This document shows positions 17,232-25,718 of a stretch of 64,000 nt of DNA, piece after piece. The DNA lies in NCBI RefSeq assembly GCF_000724625.1, contig NZ_CP007139.1, positions 2,108,001 through 2,172,000 of the forward strand. The letters are read 5' to 3'. The stretch's first letter is position 1; each line of letters opens with the position of its first letter. The notes beneath the pieces are model-generated. The model saw nothing but the letters and a program-made list of their open reading frames with translations, made no database searches and had not been told where the DNA came from. Source of the stretch: Fimbriimonas ginsengisoli Gsoil 348. Lineage in GTDB: Bacteria > Armatimonadota > Fimbriimonadia > Fimbriimonadales > Fimbriimonadaceae. Made by a program: the position numbers and the translations under genes.

Positions 17232-17651
17232 ATGCCGGAGATGGTGACCAGCGATCTTCCCATCTATCTGTGGGACTTAGAACTGGCCGTGCACTACATT
17301 TATCGAGACGAAACCTACGCTCGGTTTCGCCCCAAAGCCCAAGCTGGATTACCGCATCTTTCCGTTTTCACCTACGCGGAAGCTCTCTGTATCCTCGGCA
17401 GACGGGCGGAGACTCGAAACAAGCTCCAAGAGTTTGCCGCAGAACTGAAGGACCAATTTACCGTCCTCGGCGTAGACGAGCACGACGCCGAGATGTTGGC
17501 CGAGTTAAACAGCCGGGTTCGCGCCGACGGCGTTAACCGAGGAAGACTTCATTTTTGGAATGCTGCCCTCTCGCTAACTCGGGGCTACAAGATCCTTACG
17601 ATCATCAAGGATCCTTACGTTGGTTTACTCGGACCCGCCAACTTCGCATAA
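17232..17651 (+). CDS. PIN-like protein, candidate toxin (degenerate active site)
   Basis: A 139-residue soluble protein whose layout resembles PIN nucleases. An early hydrophobic strand is followed by Asp (IYLWDLELAV, like the usual LLDTNVLV), then a Ser/Thr-x-x-Glu helix (SVFTYAEAL), and an AAL-type helix followed by a strand (RLHFWNAALSLTRGYKILTI). The third catalytic Asp expected before the AAL helix appears to be His or Asn, so activity is uncertain. It follows a 63-residue gene by 9 bp. It could be a type II toxin with an altered site or an unrelated alpha/beta fold. Confidence 0.45.
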   Translation: MPEMVTSDLPIYLWDLELAVHYIYRDETYARFRPKAQAGLPHLSVFTYAEALCILGRRAETRNKLQEFAAELKDQFTVLGVDEHDAEMLAELNSRVRADGVNRGRLHFWNAALSLTRGYKILTIIKDPYVGLLGPANFA

Positions 17652-17672
17652 CAGGCGCACGGGCCTTCTGGC

Positions 17673-17678
17673 TATAGT
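17673..17678 (+). promoter_or_regulatory. TANNNT -10 element, leaderless-type
   Basis: TATAGT is followed by TCAATC and the ATG of the hydrolase at 17685. The 6-nt gap and lack of a ribosome site favour a leaderless message. Confidence 0.5.
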
Positions 17679-17684
17679 TCAATC

Positions 17685-20003
17685 ATGATTCACGCGTTGA
17701 TTGGGTTCACATTCCGGCAAGCCCCCATCGAGATACGGGAGGGGCTCGTAATTGGAGGGGTGGCGGCTCCGGGACGGGTGCCGGTGGTGCAGGATGCGAT
17801 CGTGGCCAAACTCGTCCGAGGCGAACCCGTCTTGCCGACGGCGGGTGACTCCCTGACGACCCCGCGAGGGAGCACGGTGCTTTGGAAGGGAGCCAAGGCG
17901 GGTTCGGGTGGAAGATTCGAGAGTCCGGAACTAGGCGGCAGCGGGTATCTCTTCACCTCCGTCGACATGCCGGACGACCGGACCATGATCCTCGAGGCGA
18001 GTGGTCATAACCTCGTCTACGTGAACGGCGTGCCGCGAGCGGGAGACCCGTATGGCTACGGCTATCTTCGCCTCCCGGTGCGGCTCCATAAGGGGGCCAA
18101 CTCGCTACTGTTCTCGGTTGGACGGGGTTGGATGCGGGCGAGGCTCGTGCCGACGACCGGTCCGTACCGCCTGGAAACCGCCGATCTGACGCTGCCGGAT
18201 GTGATTCCGAGCGACACCGGGAATCTGATGGGCGGGGTGGTTGTGATGAACGCAAGCCCGTCGGACGCGACCGACCTGTCGATTTCGTGCTCCTCCGCGG
18301 GCAAGACGGTGACGACGAAGCTGCCTCGCATTCCCGCTCTCAGCGTCCGAAAGGTCCGCTTCGACTTTCCCGCCTCCGCCAAGGATCTGGACCTGATGCT
18401 CACCAAAAACGGGGTGCCGTTCCATAGCGCGATGGTTGGCATCCGGCGCCGAACCGCGGGGCAGACCTACAAACGCACTTTCATCAGCGCGATCGATGGA
18501 AGCGTTCAGTACTACGCGGTCAACCCGTCTACTAAGCCGGACCCTTCCAATGCTTTGATCCTTTCCCTCCATGGAGCTTCCGTGGAAGCTATTGGGCAGG
18601 CGGATGCTTACTCCCCCAAAGCTTGGGCAACTCTCGTCGCGCCAACGAATCGTAGACCCTATGGCTTCGACTGGGAAGAGTGGGGGCGGATGGACGCGAT
18701 GGAGGTACTCGGGGTCGCCGGAGCTAGGATCCCCCACGACCCGAAACGTGTCGTGGTCACCGGGCACTCGATGGGGGGCCACGGAACGTGGTCGGTCGGT
18801 TCGCTCTACCCCAGCCGGTTCGGGGCGGTGGCCCCGAGTGCGGGATGGGTTTCGTTCTGGTCGTATGGCGGGGGGTGGGAGCCGCGAGAGGCCACTCTTC
18901 CGGAGGCGATGTTACGCCGGGCGATGTCGCCGAGCGACACGTTGGCGCGGATAACGAATCTCGCCGCTCAGAAGGTGTACGTCCTTCACGGCGACGCCGA
19001 CGACAATGTGCCGGTAGGGCAGGCGCGGACGATGAAGCGGGCATTAGCCAATCTCGGCATCGAGTTCGGCTACCACGAAGAGCCGGGGGCGGGACACTGG
19101 TGGGGCTCTCAGTGCGTCGACTATCCGGAGTTAATGGCTACCTTGGAAGCCGCCAGAATCTCCGACTTTGCCACCGTCGACTTCACCACTCCCGATCCCG
19201 CGGTGTCGGCAAACTGCGGATGGATCACCGTGTTGCAGCAAATCTCCCCTCGCATGGTCAGCCGCGTGCGGGGCGACACGGGTGGGCTCACTACCGAGAA
19301 CGTACGCTCGATCCGTTTTGAGCAAGCGCTTCCTTCGCTTACGCTGGACGGACAGAAGTTTTCCAACCTAAGCGCCAAGGCGGTTCTGGTAAAAACCGGC
19401 TCCAACTGGGCAGCCGGGCAAGTCCCTGCGACCGCCCGTCACCTCGGGTTCAGCGGACCGCTGAAGCAGGCGTTCCGCGACCGGTTCGTGTTGGTCTACG
19501 GCACATCTGGATCTGCCGAAGAAAACGAGTGGTCGCGCAATAAGGCAAGGTTTGAAGCGGAGAGCTTCTACTATCGAGGGAACGGCTCTCCCGAGGTGGT
19601 CTCCGACGCCGAGTTCCTAAAGGGAGACTATGCGGGCCGAAACGCGGCGGTTTACGGCAACTCGACGACGAATCTCGCGTGGGCGGCGCTGTTGGGCAAG
19701 TCGCCGATCCGGCTGGGGCGGGGCGCTCTAAACGTTGGAGAGAAAAAGATCTCTGCCGACGGTTCGGCCGTTGCGTTTCTCTATCCGTCCGAGCGGCGGC
19801 TCGTCGCCGCCATCGGAGGCGCGGACCTCGCCGGCATGCGCCTTACCGACCGCTTGCCGGTCTTCGGGAGCGGCACCGCCTTCCCCGATTGGATGGTCTT
19901 AAGCCCAGAAGCCGCCGAGAAAGGCACCAAGGGAATCCTCGCCGCCGGCTTCTTCGGCCCCGACTGGGGTCTAGCCAGCGGAGAAGCTGCCTGGCGCGAA
20001 TAA
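17685..20003 (+). CDS. Alpha/beta hydrolase of the prolyl-oligopeptidase/esterase type
   Basis: A large serine hydrolase. The catalytic domain carries the nucleophile elbow GHSMGGHGTW with Ser near residue 362, the acid in GDADDNVPV (about 435) and the His in GAGHWWG (about 471). The ~260 residues before it form beta-rich domains. The ~280 residues after it include LRGDTGG-like strands and a 'pseudo-hydrolase' region with VYGTSGS. No classic signal peptide is visible at the N-terminus (MIHALIGFTFRQAPIEIREG), although the architecture is usually extracytoplasmic. Substrate is unknown; peptide, ester or acetyl-xylan-like substrates are possible. It is preceded by a leaderless-type promoter and ends 10 bp before a B-family repeat. 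Confidence 0.82.
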   Translation: MIHALIGFTFRQAPIEIREGLVIGGVAAPGRVPVVQDAIVAKLVRGEPVLPTAGDSLTTPRGSTVLWKGAKAGSGGRFESPELGGSGYLFTSVDMPDDRTMILEASGHNLVYVNGVPRAGDPYGYGYLRLPVRLHKGANSLLFSVGRGWMRARLVPTTGPYRLETADLTLPDVIPSDTGNLMGGVVVMNASPSDATDLSISCSSAGKTVTTKLPRIPALSVRKVRFDFPASAKDLDLMLTKNGVPFHSAMVGIRRRTAGQTYKRTFISAIDGSVQYYAVNPSTKPDPSNALILSLHGASVEAIGQADAYSPKAWATLVAPTNRRPYGFDWEEWGRMDAMEVLGVAGARIPHDPKRVVVTGHSMGGHGTWSVGSLYPSRFGAVAPSAGWVSFWSYGGGWEPREATLPEAMLRRAMSPSDTLARITNLAAQKVYVLHGDADDNVPVGQARTMKRALANLGIEFGYHEEPGAGHWWGSQCVDYPELMATLEAARISDFATVDFTTPDPAVSANCGWITVLQQISPRMVSRVRGDTGGLTTENVRSIRFEQALPSLTLDGQKFSNLSAKAVLVKTGSNWAAGQVPATARHLGFSGPLKQAFRDRFVLVYGTSGSAEENEWSRNKARFEAESFYYRGNGSPEVVSDAEFLKGDYAGRNAAVYGNSTTNLAWAALLGKSPIRLGRGALNVGEKKISADGSAVAFLYPSERRLVAAIGGADLAGMRLTDRLPVFGSGTAFPDWMVLSPEAAEKGTKGILAAGFFGPDWGLASGEAAWRE

Positions 20004-20013
20004 ACGCTGCCCC

Positions 20014-20040
20014 CGTAGCATCGCTCCCAGCCGATGAACC
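20014..20040 (+). repeat. Family B repeat, copy B1
   Basis: A copy of the GTAGCATCGGCTCCC/GCCGATG stem (here with one base missing: CATCGCTCCC). It lies 10 bp after the hydrolase stop and directly abuts a family C repeat. Confidence 0.8.
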
Positions 20041-20142
20041 CGTGGCACGGCGCTTCCAGCCCGTGTGTATCACGACCATCCTGGTCGTGTTCCGCCAAGG
20101 GCTGGAAGCCCTTGGGACCCACTGGCAAGATGCCAGTGCCAC
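20041..20142 (+). repeat. Family C composite palindromic repeat, copy C1
   Basis: Three consecutive hairpin modules: a GGCTTCCAGCC-type stem, an ACGACCATCCTGGTCGT stem, and an ACTGGCAAGATGCCAGT stem ending in GCCAC. The interval 20004-20221 between two convergent genes holds only repeat sequence, with a further partial GGGCTTCCAAT copy up to about 20165. Confidence 0.85.
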
Positions 20143-20221
20143 ATGGCGCGGGCTTCCAATCCGTTTGAATCGGTCAGCGGAGTCCTACCCTTGCACCAGG
20201 CCGAGATACCCACCAGCCCCA

Positions 20222-22780
20222 CTACACCTTGATCCTGATCTCGTAAACCTTCTGATCGCCGCCATAGCCCCCGAGCAGGCCAAGGCGGTCGAGGACCGCC
20301 TTCGGATTCGGGTCGGTGGCGTAGACGGCCGGTTTACCGTCTACCAGCAGCCAAAGCTCGCCACCCCGGCGGGTGAGCTGAACTTCGTGGCGGCCCGGCG
20401 TCATCACCAGGTTCGAGTCGCCTCGCTCGTTCCCGAAGATTCGCAGGCGGGTGACCGTGTTGGAGTAGCCGCCGACGAAGCCGATGTACCCTTCGGCGGC
20501 GTTCAGCTTGTTTGCCTTGGTGAATCCGCCCAAGATGACGTCGCTTTTCGCTTCGACGATGGCGGCGAGGTCGAAGTCGGTCACTTTGAGGTTAGCCAGG
20601 TAAAGAGGAGATTCGTCGCCGGTATGGCGCCATGCCCCGTCTTCGACTCGCCACCCGCCTTCCAGCTTCAGGCTTGCGTCGCCCGGCTTAATGACTTGAA
20701 CCCCGGGGCCGACCACCAGTCGAGGGGGCGGGTTGCTGGGCAACTCCTCGCGACCATACGGCTCCAGCATGCGGGCGTAGAAGAGATGGTACGGCTCCCA
20801 GAGCGAATAGCCGCGATTCTCACGATCCCAAACGTTGATTGCGACCCCGATTTCCTGCCCGCCACGCGTCCAATACCATGGCCCCTCGCCTCGGTTGGGA
20901 AGACGAAATTCAATCGTCATCCCGTCGTCGGCGGTGCGCTTCGCCCCGATCTTCAATCCGGGGGCTCCGCCGAAAGAAGGGCGCGTCTCGACCAGCGGTC
21001 CGGCTGGGCTGGCCGCTCCGGGAGCCGTCGCATTGCTAAGGGTTTGGAAACCGAGTACCCCTTTCCCCGAATAGACCCCCTCCCCTTCTCCGTCGAAGGT
21101 TCCGTCAATCCGGCTCCAGGGTCCATGTACCTCGTAGAGCCCGTAGTATCCGAACTCGTCGTGAGCCTGCTTGAACACGAAGCGGATGCCGCCTCTTGAG
21201 AAGCTACCGGCCTCGGGCACGTTCTTCCACTCTTCTGGATCCCCGTCGATTTTTGGCGAGAGAACCGAAATGAACGGGGCGTTGGGAAAAAGCGGATAGG
21301 GATCGTCGACGTCCAGCAATCCATCGCCATCGGCGTCGGGAGTCGCCGGATCGGGACGCACGCTTTGGAACGGCGGCTTGATCCAAGTGCTCTGCAGCGG
21401 GCCGGGAATCCAGTTCGACAGCATTGCCTTGGCGAGGTCGCCGGTGTGGCCGTCGGTCTGTTTCTTGTTCTTGAGCGTCCCAAAGCGCTTTTCGTCGAGG
21501 GGCAAACGCGGGTCGTCGTCTGGGAAGCCGTCCTCATCGGCATCTCGAACCGTCTCGGTGTAGCCGAAGTACATGCGGAGCCACTGGGCGTCGGTGATCA
21601 GCCGATCCCAGTAGGCGATCAGGTCCCAATGCTCTCCGTGCCGGCCGTTGGTCGTCCAGGTGACTTCCTCCACCGATCCATCCGAATGGATCACGCGACG
21701 GCGGGGGGTTGGGTGGTCGAAAACGATCCGGTCGTCTTCGCGATTGCTCAGCGAGAACTCCCCGTGCGACTCGAGATCGTGATGAAACTCGTGGGTGGCC
21801 AGCCAAGCGGTATCGCCTCCGCCTAGAAACTGAGAACGGCCGGGAATTCCTTGGGGGAATCCGTCGACGCCGAAAGTGCCCCCTCCGGAGTTGTAGAAAT
21901 CCCATTTCTTCGTCCGCTGATTCCACTTCCTCGGGAACGCCTGCTCGATCTGGCCCGAGTACGGTCTTTCTTCCACGAACGGAGTGGTGACCACGCGCAT
22001 CGGGTCCTTCATGTCGACGAAAGTCCAGGTTCCTCCGCCCGGCGCTTCGAAATCTTTTCCTGGGTAGGAGCGGCAAACGGGCAGCCCTTTATACGTGTCT
22101 TGGGCCATCGCCGGCTCGGGTCCCCAGCGCTGGAGCCGGTCGTCAACGACGATCTGGTAGTCGATCCAGAGTCGCATTCCGGAGCTCACCCAAAGCTCCC
22201 GCGCGGAAACCGCGTACTCGCTCTTGATCTTGTCGATCTCTTCCTTGGTCAGCTTGGCGGGGGGCGGCGCAGGGACCTCCGGATCGACGTAAGCCGATTC
22301 GACGTTGACGACGTTCGGCATGAGCAGCACCTTGACCGGGATGCGGACGATCGTCTTCCACCCCTTCTGCGCTTGCGTGCTGACGGCGAATTCGCGCCTC
22401 CATCCTTCACCGGCACCCCAGGCTGTCTCCGTTGCCGTCGGAACGGCGCCGGGATCCCAGAGCCGGTAGAAGTACCGCTTCCCCGGCTCCAGGTCGTGAA
22501 GCTCGATCCGGTGCCAGCTTGTCTTGAGGGGGTTCCCCTTCTTGATGGTGGCGGTTCCATCCGGCTTGTGGCCGTACGCGACGCGCGGGAGGTCTCCCCT
22601 TCGAATCTCAACCTGAGTCTCGCAAGGAACCTGGGTCCAGTATTGGAGGGTGAATCCGTCGCGAGAGATACGGCTCACCGGACGCATCTGATCGATGAGG
22701 GGAACCGCATCCGAGGCGTGCCGCGTCGCGGTGGGGTCGTTGGGGAACCCCAAGATCAAAAAGGCGAGGCCCGCGATCAT
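20222..22780 (-). CDS. Large secreted-type multidomain protein with HExxH-like zinc motif
   Basis: An ~852-residue protein with an N-terminal hydrophobic stretch (MIAGLAFLILGF) that may be a short signal anchor. A fibronectin III-like segment follows (FTLQYWTQVPCETQVEI to LEPGKRYFYRLWD). A central region contains WLATHEFHHDLESHGE, which resembles a zinc-metallopeptidase HExxH motif shifted to HEFHH. Two thrombospondin type 3-like calcium loops come next (DADEDGFPDDD and DADGDGLLDVDDPYP). The last ~150 residues form a concanavalin-like beta-sandwich of the DUF1080/LamG kind. TTTACT sits 6 nt before the ATG. The catalytic activity is not proven, and the glutamate of HExxH is displaced if the motif is read strictly. 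Confidence 0.65.
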   Translation of the reverse strand: MIAGLAFLILGFPNDPTATRHASDAVPLIDQMRPVSRISRDGFTLQYWTQVPCETQVEIRRGDLPRVAYGHKPDGTATIKKGNPLKTSWHRIELHDLEPGKRYFYRLWDPGAVPTATETAWGAGEGWRREFAVSTQAQKGWKTIVRIPVKVLLMPNVVNVESAYVDPEVPAPPPAKLTKEEIDKIKSEYAVSARELWVSSGMRLWIDYQIVVDDRLQRWGPEPAMAQDTYKGLPVCRSYPGKDFEAPGGGTWTFVDMKDPMRVVTTPFVEERPYSGQIEQAFPRKWNQRTKKWDFYNSGGGTFGVDGFPQGIPGRSQFLGGGDTAWLATHEFHHDLESHGEFSLSNREDDRIVFDHPTPRRRVIHSDGSVEEVTWTTNGRHGEHWDLIAYWDRLITDAQWLRMYFGYTETVRDADEDGFPDDDPRLPLDEKRFGTLKNKKQTDGHTGDLAKAMLSNWIPGPLQSTWIKPPFQSVRPDPATPDADGDGLLDVDDPYPLFPNAPFISVLSPKIDGDPEEWKNVPEAGSFSRGGIRFVFKQAHDEFGYYGLYEVHGPWSRIDGTFDGEGEGVYSGKGVLGFQTLSNATAPGAASPAGPLVETRPSFGGAPGLKIGAKRTADDGMTIEFRLPNRGEGPWYWTRGGQEIGVAINVWDRENRGYSLWEPYHLFYARMLEPYGREELPSNPPPRLVVGPGVQVIKPGDASLKLEGGWRVEDGAWRHTGDESPLYLANLKVTDFDLAAIVEAKSDVILGGFTKANKLNAAEGYIGFVGGYSNTVTRLRIFGNERGDSNLVMTPGRHEVQLTRRGGELWLLVDGKPAVYATDPNPKAVLDRLGLLGGYGGDQKVYEIRIKV

Positions 22781-22909
22781 GAGTGAAGTAAACCCAATGA
22801 CGGCGACCCCGAAGAAACACCGGGGCGGAATGGGTCGTCAATTACCGCGATGGTCCGAACCACAGAGATGTTGTTAAGGTGCCCTGACATCCACACCCAG
22901 GAAGACGAG

Positions 22910-23068
22910 ATGATCATTGGGCAGACGCTGGCCAACTCGCCCGGCATTGGGTTGGTGGAGGTGGATTATCGCACTGGCGAGGTTCACGCCGTCACCGCAA
23001 ATCAGGACGGCGGGGTCGACCTTATCCAAAGACTTTCGGACGCCGGCTACCCCCCTATAGCGTCGTAG
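22910..23068 (+). CDS. Small protein, possibly heavy-metal-associated-like fold without CxxC
   Basis: From the ATG at 22910 the product is 52 residues (MIIGQTLANSPGIGLVEVDY, ending LSDAGYPPIAS). The pattern of a strand with VEVDYRTGEVHAV, then DLIQRLSDAGYP resembles the second half of heavy-metal-associated (HMA) domains, but no CxxC metal ligand exists. An ATG at 22850 would add 20 residues. The stop codon TAG is part of a family B repeat (CGTAGCATCGG), so the original C-terminus may have been altered. Function is unknown. Confidence 0.45.
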   Translation: MIIGQTLANSPGIGLVEVDYRTGEVHAVTANQDGGVDLIQRLSDAGYPPIAS

Positions 23069-23090
23069 CATCGGCTCCCAACCGATGACC
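23064..23090 (+). repeat. Family B repeat, copy B2
   Basis: CGTAGCATCGGCTCCCAACC with its partner GATG. The TAG inside it serves as the stop codon of the upstream small gene. Confidence 0.8.
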
Positions 23091-23106
23091 GCGTTTTATT
23101 GCACGG

Positions 23107-23112
23107 TACGCT
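23107..23112 (+). promoter_or_regulatory. TANNNT -10 element, leaderless-type
   Basis: TACGCT, then CACCGC, then the ATG of namZ at 23119. Confidence 0.45.
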
Positions 23113-23118
23113 CACCGC

Positions 23119-24366
23119 ATGCCGACCGCGACCGGTCTCGACGTATTAGCCCGAGAGGGTTTCTCTCGCCTAAGGGGTCGGCGTCTTGGGGTCTTGTGCA
23201 ACCAGGCGTCGATCGATCGCGACTACCGGCACCTGATCGACCTGCTCTTGCCGCTCCACCGGGCGGGCGAACTGTCGATTGTCGCCGTCTTTGGGCCGCA
23301 ACACGGGCTCTTCGGGCATACCCAGGACAACATGATCGAGTGGGAGGGGGACACCGATCCCCGGACCGGCTTGACCATCCACAGTCTCTACGGAGAGCGG
23401 CGGAAGCCGACGAAAGAGATGCTCGAAGGGATCGACCTCTTCGTCGTCGATATCCCCGACATCGGTTCGCGCTACTATACGTTCGCCTGGACGATGGCGA
23501 ACTGCATTGAAGCTTCCGCGGCGGTAGGTATTCCGGTGCTGGTGCTCGACCGCCCGAATCCGATCGGCGGACTGCAGGTCGAGGGCCTGATGCTGCGAAG
23601 TGGATTTGAGAGCTTCGTCGGCCTCTATCCGGTGCCGACGCGGCATGGGATGACGGCGGGCGAGGTCGCGACCTTCGTGCAACGCCGGCTTCGCCCCGAA
23701 CCTACGTTGGAAGTCGTAAAGGCAACCGGGTGGACGCGAAGCGACTACCTCGAGGATGCGGATTTACCTTGGGCGATGCCGTCGCCGAATATGCCGACCG
23801 TCGACACCGCCGTTGTCTATCCAGGCGGCTGCCTTCTCGAAGGAACGAACCTAAGCGAGGGTCGAGGAACCACGCGTCCGTTCGAGATAGTGGGCGCCCC
23901 TTTCCTGAAGGGCTGGCCTTTGGCGGAGAGTTTGAACCGCTTGGCGCTGGGTGGAGTGCACTTTCGGCCGGTTCAATTCCAGCCGACTTTCAACAAGCAC
24001 GCCGGACGGGAATGCGAGGGTGTATTTGTCCACGTTACCGACCGGCGTTCGTTTGAACCAGTCATCACCTACATCGCCTTACTTCAAGAGATCGTTCGGC
24101 AAACCGGTATGCACCGGCTCCCCGTCCATACCGAGACCGCCAAGAGCTTCGTTGCCGCTTCGCCGGAGTGCGATTTGCCCGGTTTTGCTTGGAAGTTGCC
24201 TCCCTACGAATATGAGTTCGATCGAATGCCGATCGACATCCTGGCGGGCGATACGTGGGTGCGGGAAGCGATCGAGGGATTGAGCCCGCTCAGCGAGATC
24301 CGGAGCCGGTGCTTGCACGAATGCGCCGAATTTGCGCCCGAGCGAAACTCGTGTCTGCTCTATTGA
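23119..24366 (+). CDS. namZ: DUF1343 protein, exo-beta-N-acetylmuramidase NamZ-like (GH171)
   Basis: A full-length (415-residue) DUF1343 protein. The characterised member, Bacillus subtilis NamZ, removes MurNAc from non-reducing ends of peptidoglycan fragments during wall recycling. Visible family features are RLGVLCNQASIDRDYRH, GPQHGLFGHTQDNMIEWEG, DIPDIGSRYYTF, LDRPNPIGGLQVEG, TRHGMTAGEVA, and PSPNMPTVDTAVVYPGGCLLEGTNLSEGRGTTRPFE when read in pieces. No signal peptide is seen, so it may be cytosolic. It is preceded by a leaderless-type promoter and followed by darA. No other recycling genes adjoin it. Confidence 0.88.
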   Translation: MPTATGLDVLAREGFSRLRGRRLGVLCNQASIDRDYRHLIDLLLPLHRAGELSIVAVFGPQHGLFGHTQDNMIEWEGDTDPRTGLTIHSLYGERRKPTKEMLEGIDLFVVDIPDIGSRYYTFAWTMANCIEASAAVGIPVLVLDRPNPIGGLQVEGLMLRSGFESFVGLYPVPTRHGMTAGEVATFVQRRLRPEPTLEVVKATGWTRSDYLEDADLPWAMPSPNMPTVDTAVVYPGGCLLEGTNLSEGRGTTRPFEIVGAPFLKGWPLAESLNRLALGGVHFRPVQFQPTFNKHAGRECEGVFVHVTDRRSFEPVITYIALLQEIVRQTGMHRLPVHTETAKSFVAASPECDLPGFAWKLPPYEYEFDRMPIDILAGDTWVREAIEGLSPLSEIRSRCLHECAEFAPERNSCLLY

Positions 24367-24368
24367 TC

Positions 24369-24396
24369 TTGCTCTCGGGAATCCCTGCGTTATAAT
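24369..24396 (+). promoter_or_regulatory. Promoter of darA-holB (TTGCTC / 16 nt / TATAAT), leaderless
   Basis: A -35-like TTGCTC at 24369-24374 and a perfect TATAAT at 24391-24396 separated by 16 nt. The darA ATG at 24405 is only 8 nt after the -10, so transcription should start at the start codon. Confidence 0.65.
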
Positions 24397-24404
24397 TGCC
24401 TCGG

Positions 24405-24734
24405 ATGAAGCTCGCTGTCTGTATCGTGCACAACCGCGACAAGGGCCGCGTAACCGACGAACTGGTGAAGGCCGGCTTCAAGTTCACGATCATCGGCTCG
24501 ACCGGCGGCTTCCTCCGCGAGGGGAACACTACCTTCCTGATCGGTGTTGAAGAGCCCGAACTCCCAACTTTACGGAAGGTCGTCTCCGACAACTCTCAGA
24601 GCCGCGAGCAGCTCGTCAACGTGATGCCGTACGAAGCCGCGCCTCCGGGTGCGTTCATCCCCAATCCGGTCAAGGTGCCGGTCGGCGGCGCCGTTATGTT
24701 CGTACTCGATGTCGAGCAGTTTCATCGGTTCTAA
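24405..24734 (+). CDS. darA: Cyclic-di-AMP receptor DarA/PstA (YaaQ, DUF970)
   Basis: A 109-residue PII-like signalling protein that binds cyclic di-AMP. It begins MKLAVCIVHNRDKGRVTDEL, has the conserved T-loop start GFKFTIIGSTGGFLREGNTT, LPTLRKVVSDNSQSREQ, and ends GGAVMFVLDVEQFHRF, all typical of the family. It is directly followed by holB, matching the tmk-yaaQ-yaaR-holB neighbourhood known from Firmicutes (tmk and yaaR are absent here). Its ATG lies 8 nt after a perfect TATAAT, so the message is probably leaderless. Its effector target is not known in most organisms. No cyclic-di-AMP cyclase is present in the window. Confidence 0.93.
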   Translation: MKLAVCIVHNRDKGRVTDELVKAGFKFTIIGSTGGFLREGNTTFLIGVEEPELPTLRKVVSDNSQSREQLVNVMPYEAAPPGAFIPNPVKVPVGGAVMFVLDVEQFHRF

Positions 24735-25692
24735 GTCGTTGACCACCTCTACTCAGCTCGAACCGCTCTTGGGACTTACCTCCGCCAAGCGGGTCGTTCG
24801 AGAGCTAATCACCGGACAATCCGGCGTGCACTCCGTCCTCCTGTACGGCGCGCCCGGCTCGGGCAAGAACGTATTGGCCGAGTTACTGGCTCAGGCCTGG
24901 CTCTGTCAGCAGCCCGGCCCGGAAGGGGCGGACGGCATTTGCCGCGCCTGCGGCGCTTTCGAGCGGAACACGAACGCCGACTTCCTCAGAATCGAGCCGC
25001 AAGGGCCGAGCCGGATCATCCCGGTCAAAGCGATCACGGAGAGCTCCGCCGACGCCGAGGCGAATATCCCGGTCATCTCGTTCTTCCGCACGCTGCCGTT
25101 ACTTTCACGCCACAAGGTGGTGATGATCGAATCGGCCGACCGGATGAACAACGCGGCAAGCAACGCGCTGCTTAAAACGCTGGAAGAGCCTTACCCTCAC
25201 GCGAAGCTGATCCTGACCACGGATACGGTCGGGGCGATCCTGCCGACGATCCTTTCCCGCTGCTTGGCGGTCGCCTGTGAATCTCCCGCCGAGGAGCTTC
25301 TCCGCAACGCCTTCCCGGACGCCACCGAAGAAGAGCTGCGGATGTCCGAAGGGACACCTGGCCGGCTCCGGCACGTCATTGCCCATCGTGCCGCCTACGG
25401 CCGGCTGACCGCTTTCGCGCGAGGCCTCGTGTTCCGTAACCCCGGAGAGGCGCTCGTCGCGGCGGAAGAACTTCGCCTAGCGTCGGACGCGCTGGAAAAG
25501 TCGCTGGGATGCGGCGCGCGCGCCGCCCAGGCGGAATCGTTGGAGATGCTCGCCATCTATCTTGCCCGCGAACCTCAGGCGCCGCCCGAGTGGACGCAGT
25601 ACGTCACCGAGGCCCACCGCCGGATCGTACAAAACGGCTCCGCATCCATCGTCTTCGATGCGCTGATGGCGAAGCTGTTCGCCCGAAATTAA
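24709..25692 (+). CDS. holB: DNA polymerase III delta' subunit
   Basis: Clamp-loader subunit that helps load the sliding clamp. The AAA+ core begins LEPLLGLTSAKRVVRELITG, with Walker A-like GAPGSGKN, a zinc-binding set of cysteines (LCQQPGPEGADGICRACGAF), and NNAASNALLKTLEEPYPHAKLILTT, followed by ILSRC. The P-loop ends in N rather than T/S, common in delta' subunits that do not hydrolyse ATP. The frame is open further upstream. The ATG at 24709 overlaps darA by 26 bp, and a TTG at 24739 just after the darA stop is an alternative. The length near 325 residues is normal. It forms an operon with darA. Confidence 0.92.
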   Translation: MSSSFIGSKSLTTSTQLEPLLGLTSAKRVVRELITGQSGVHSVLLYGAPGSGKNVLAELLAQAWLCQQPGPEGADGICRACGAFERNTNADFLRIEPQGPSRIIPVKAITESSADAEANIPVISFFRTLPLLSRHKVVMIESADRMNNAASNALLKTLEEPYPHAKLILTTDTVGAILPTILSRCLAVACESPAEELLRNAFPDATEEELRMSEGTPGRLRHVIAHRAAYGRLTAFARGLVFRNPGEALVAAEELRLASDALEKSLGCGARAAQAESLEMLAIYLAREPQAPPEWTQYVTEAHRRIVQNGSASIVFDALMAKLFARN

Positions 25693-25704
25693 CGATAATT
25701 GATC

Positions 25705-25710
25705 TACCCT
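25705..25710 (+). promoter_or_regulatory. TANNNT -10 element, leaderless-type
   Basis: TACCCT followed by GTAAGGGG and the ATG of the histidine kinase at 25719. Confidence 0.45.
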
Positions 25711-25718
25711 GTAAGGGG

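Noticed and set aside
19679-21199. A 506-codon plus-strand frame across the hydrolase end, the repeats and the antisense of the HEFHH gene
   Set aside because: It spans a gene end, an intergenic repeat cluster and antisense sequence, with no coherent protein. It is a GC-driven open frame.
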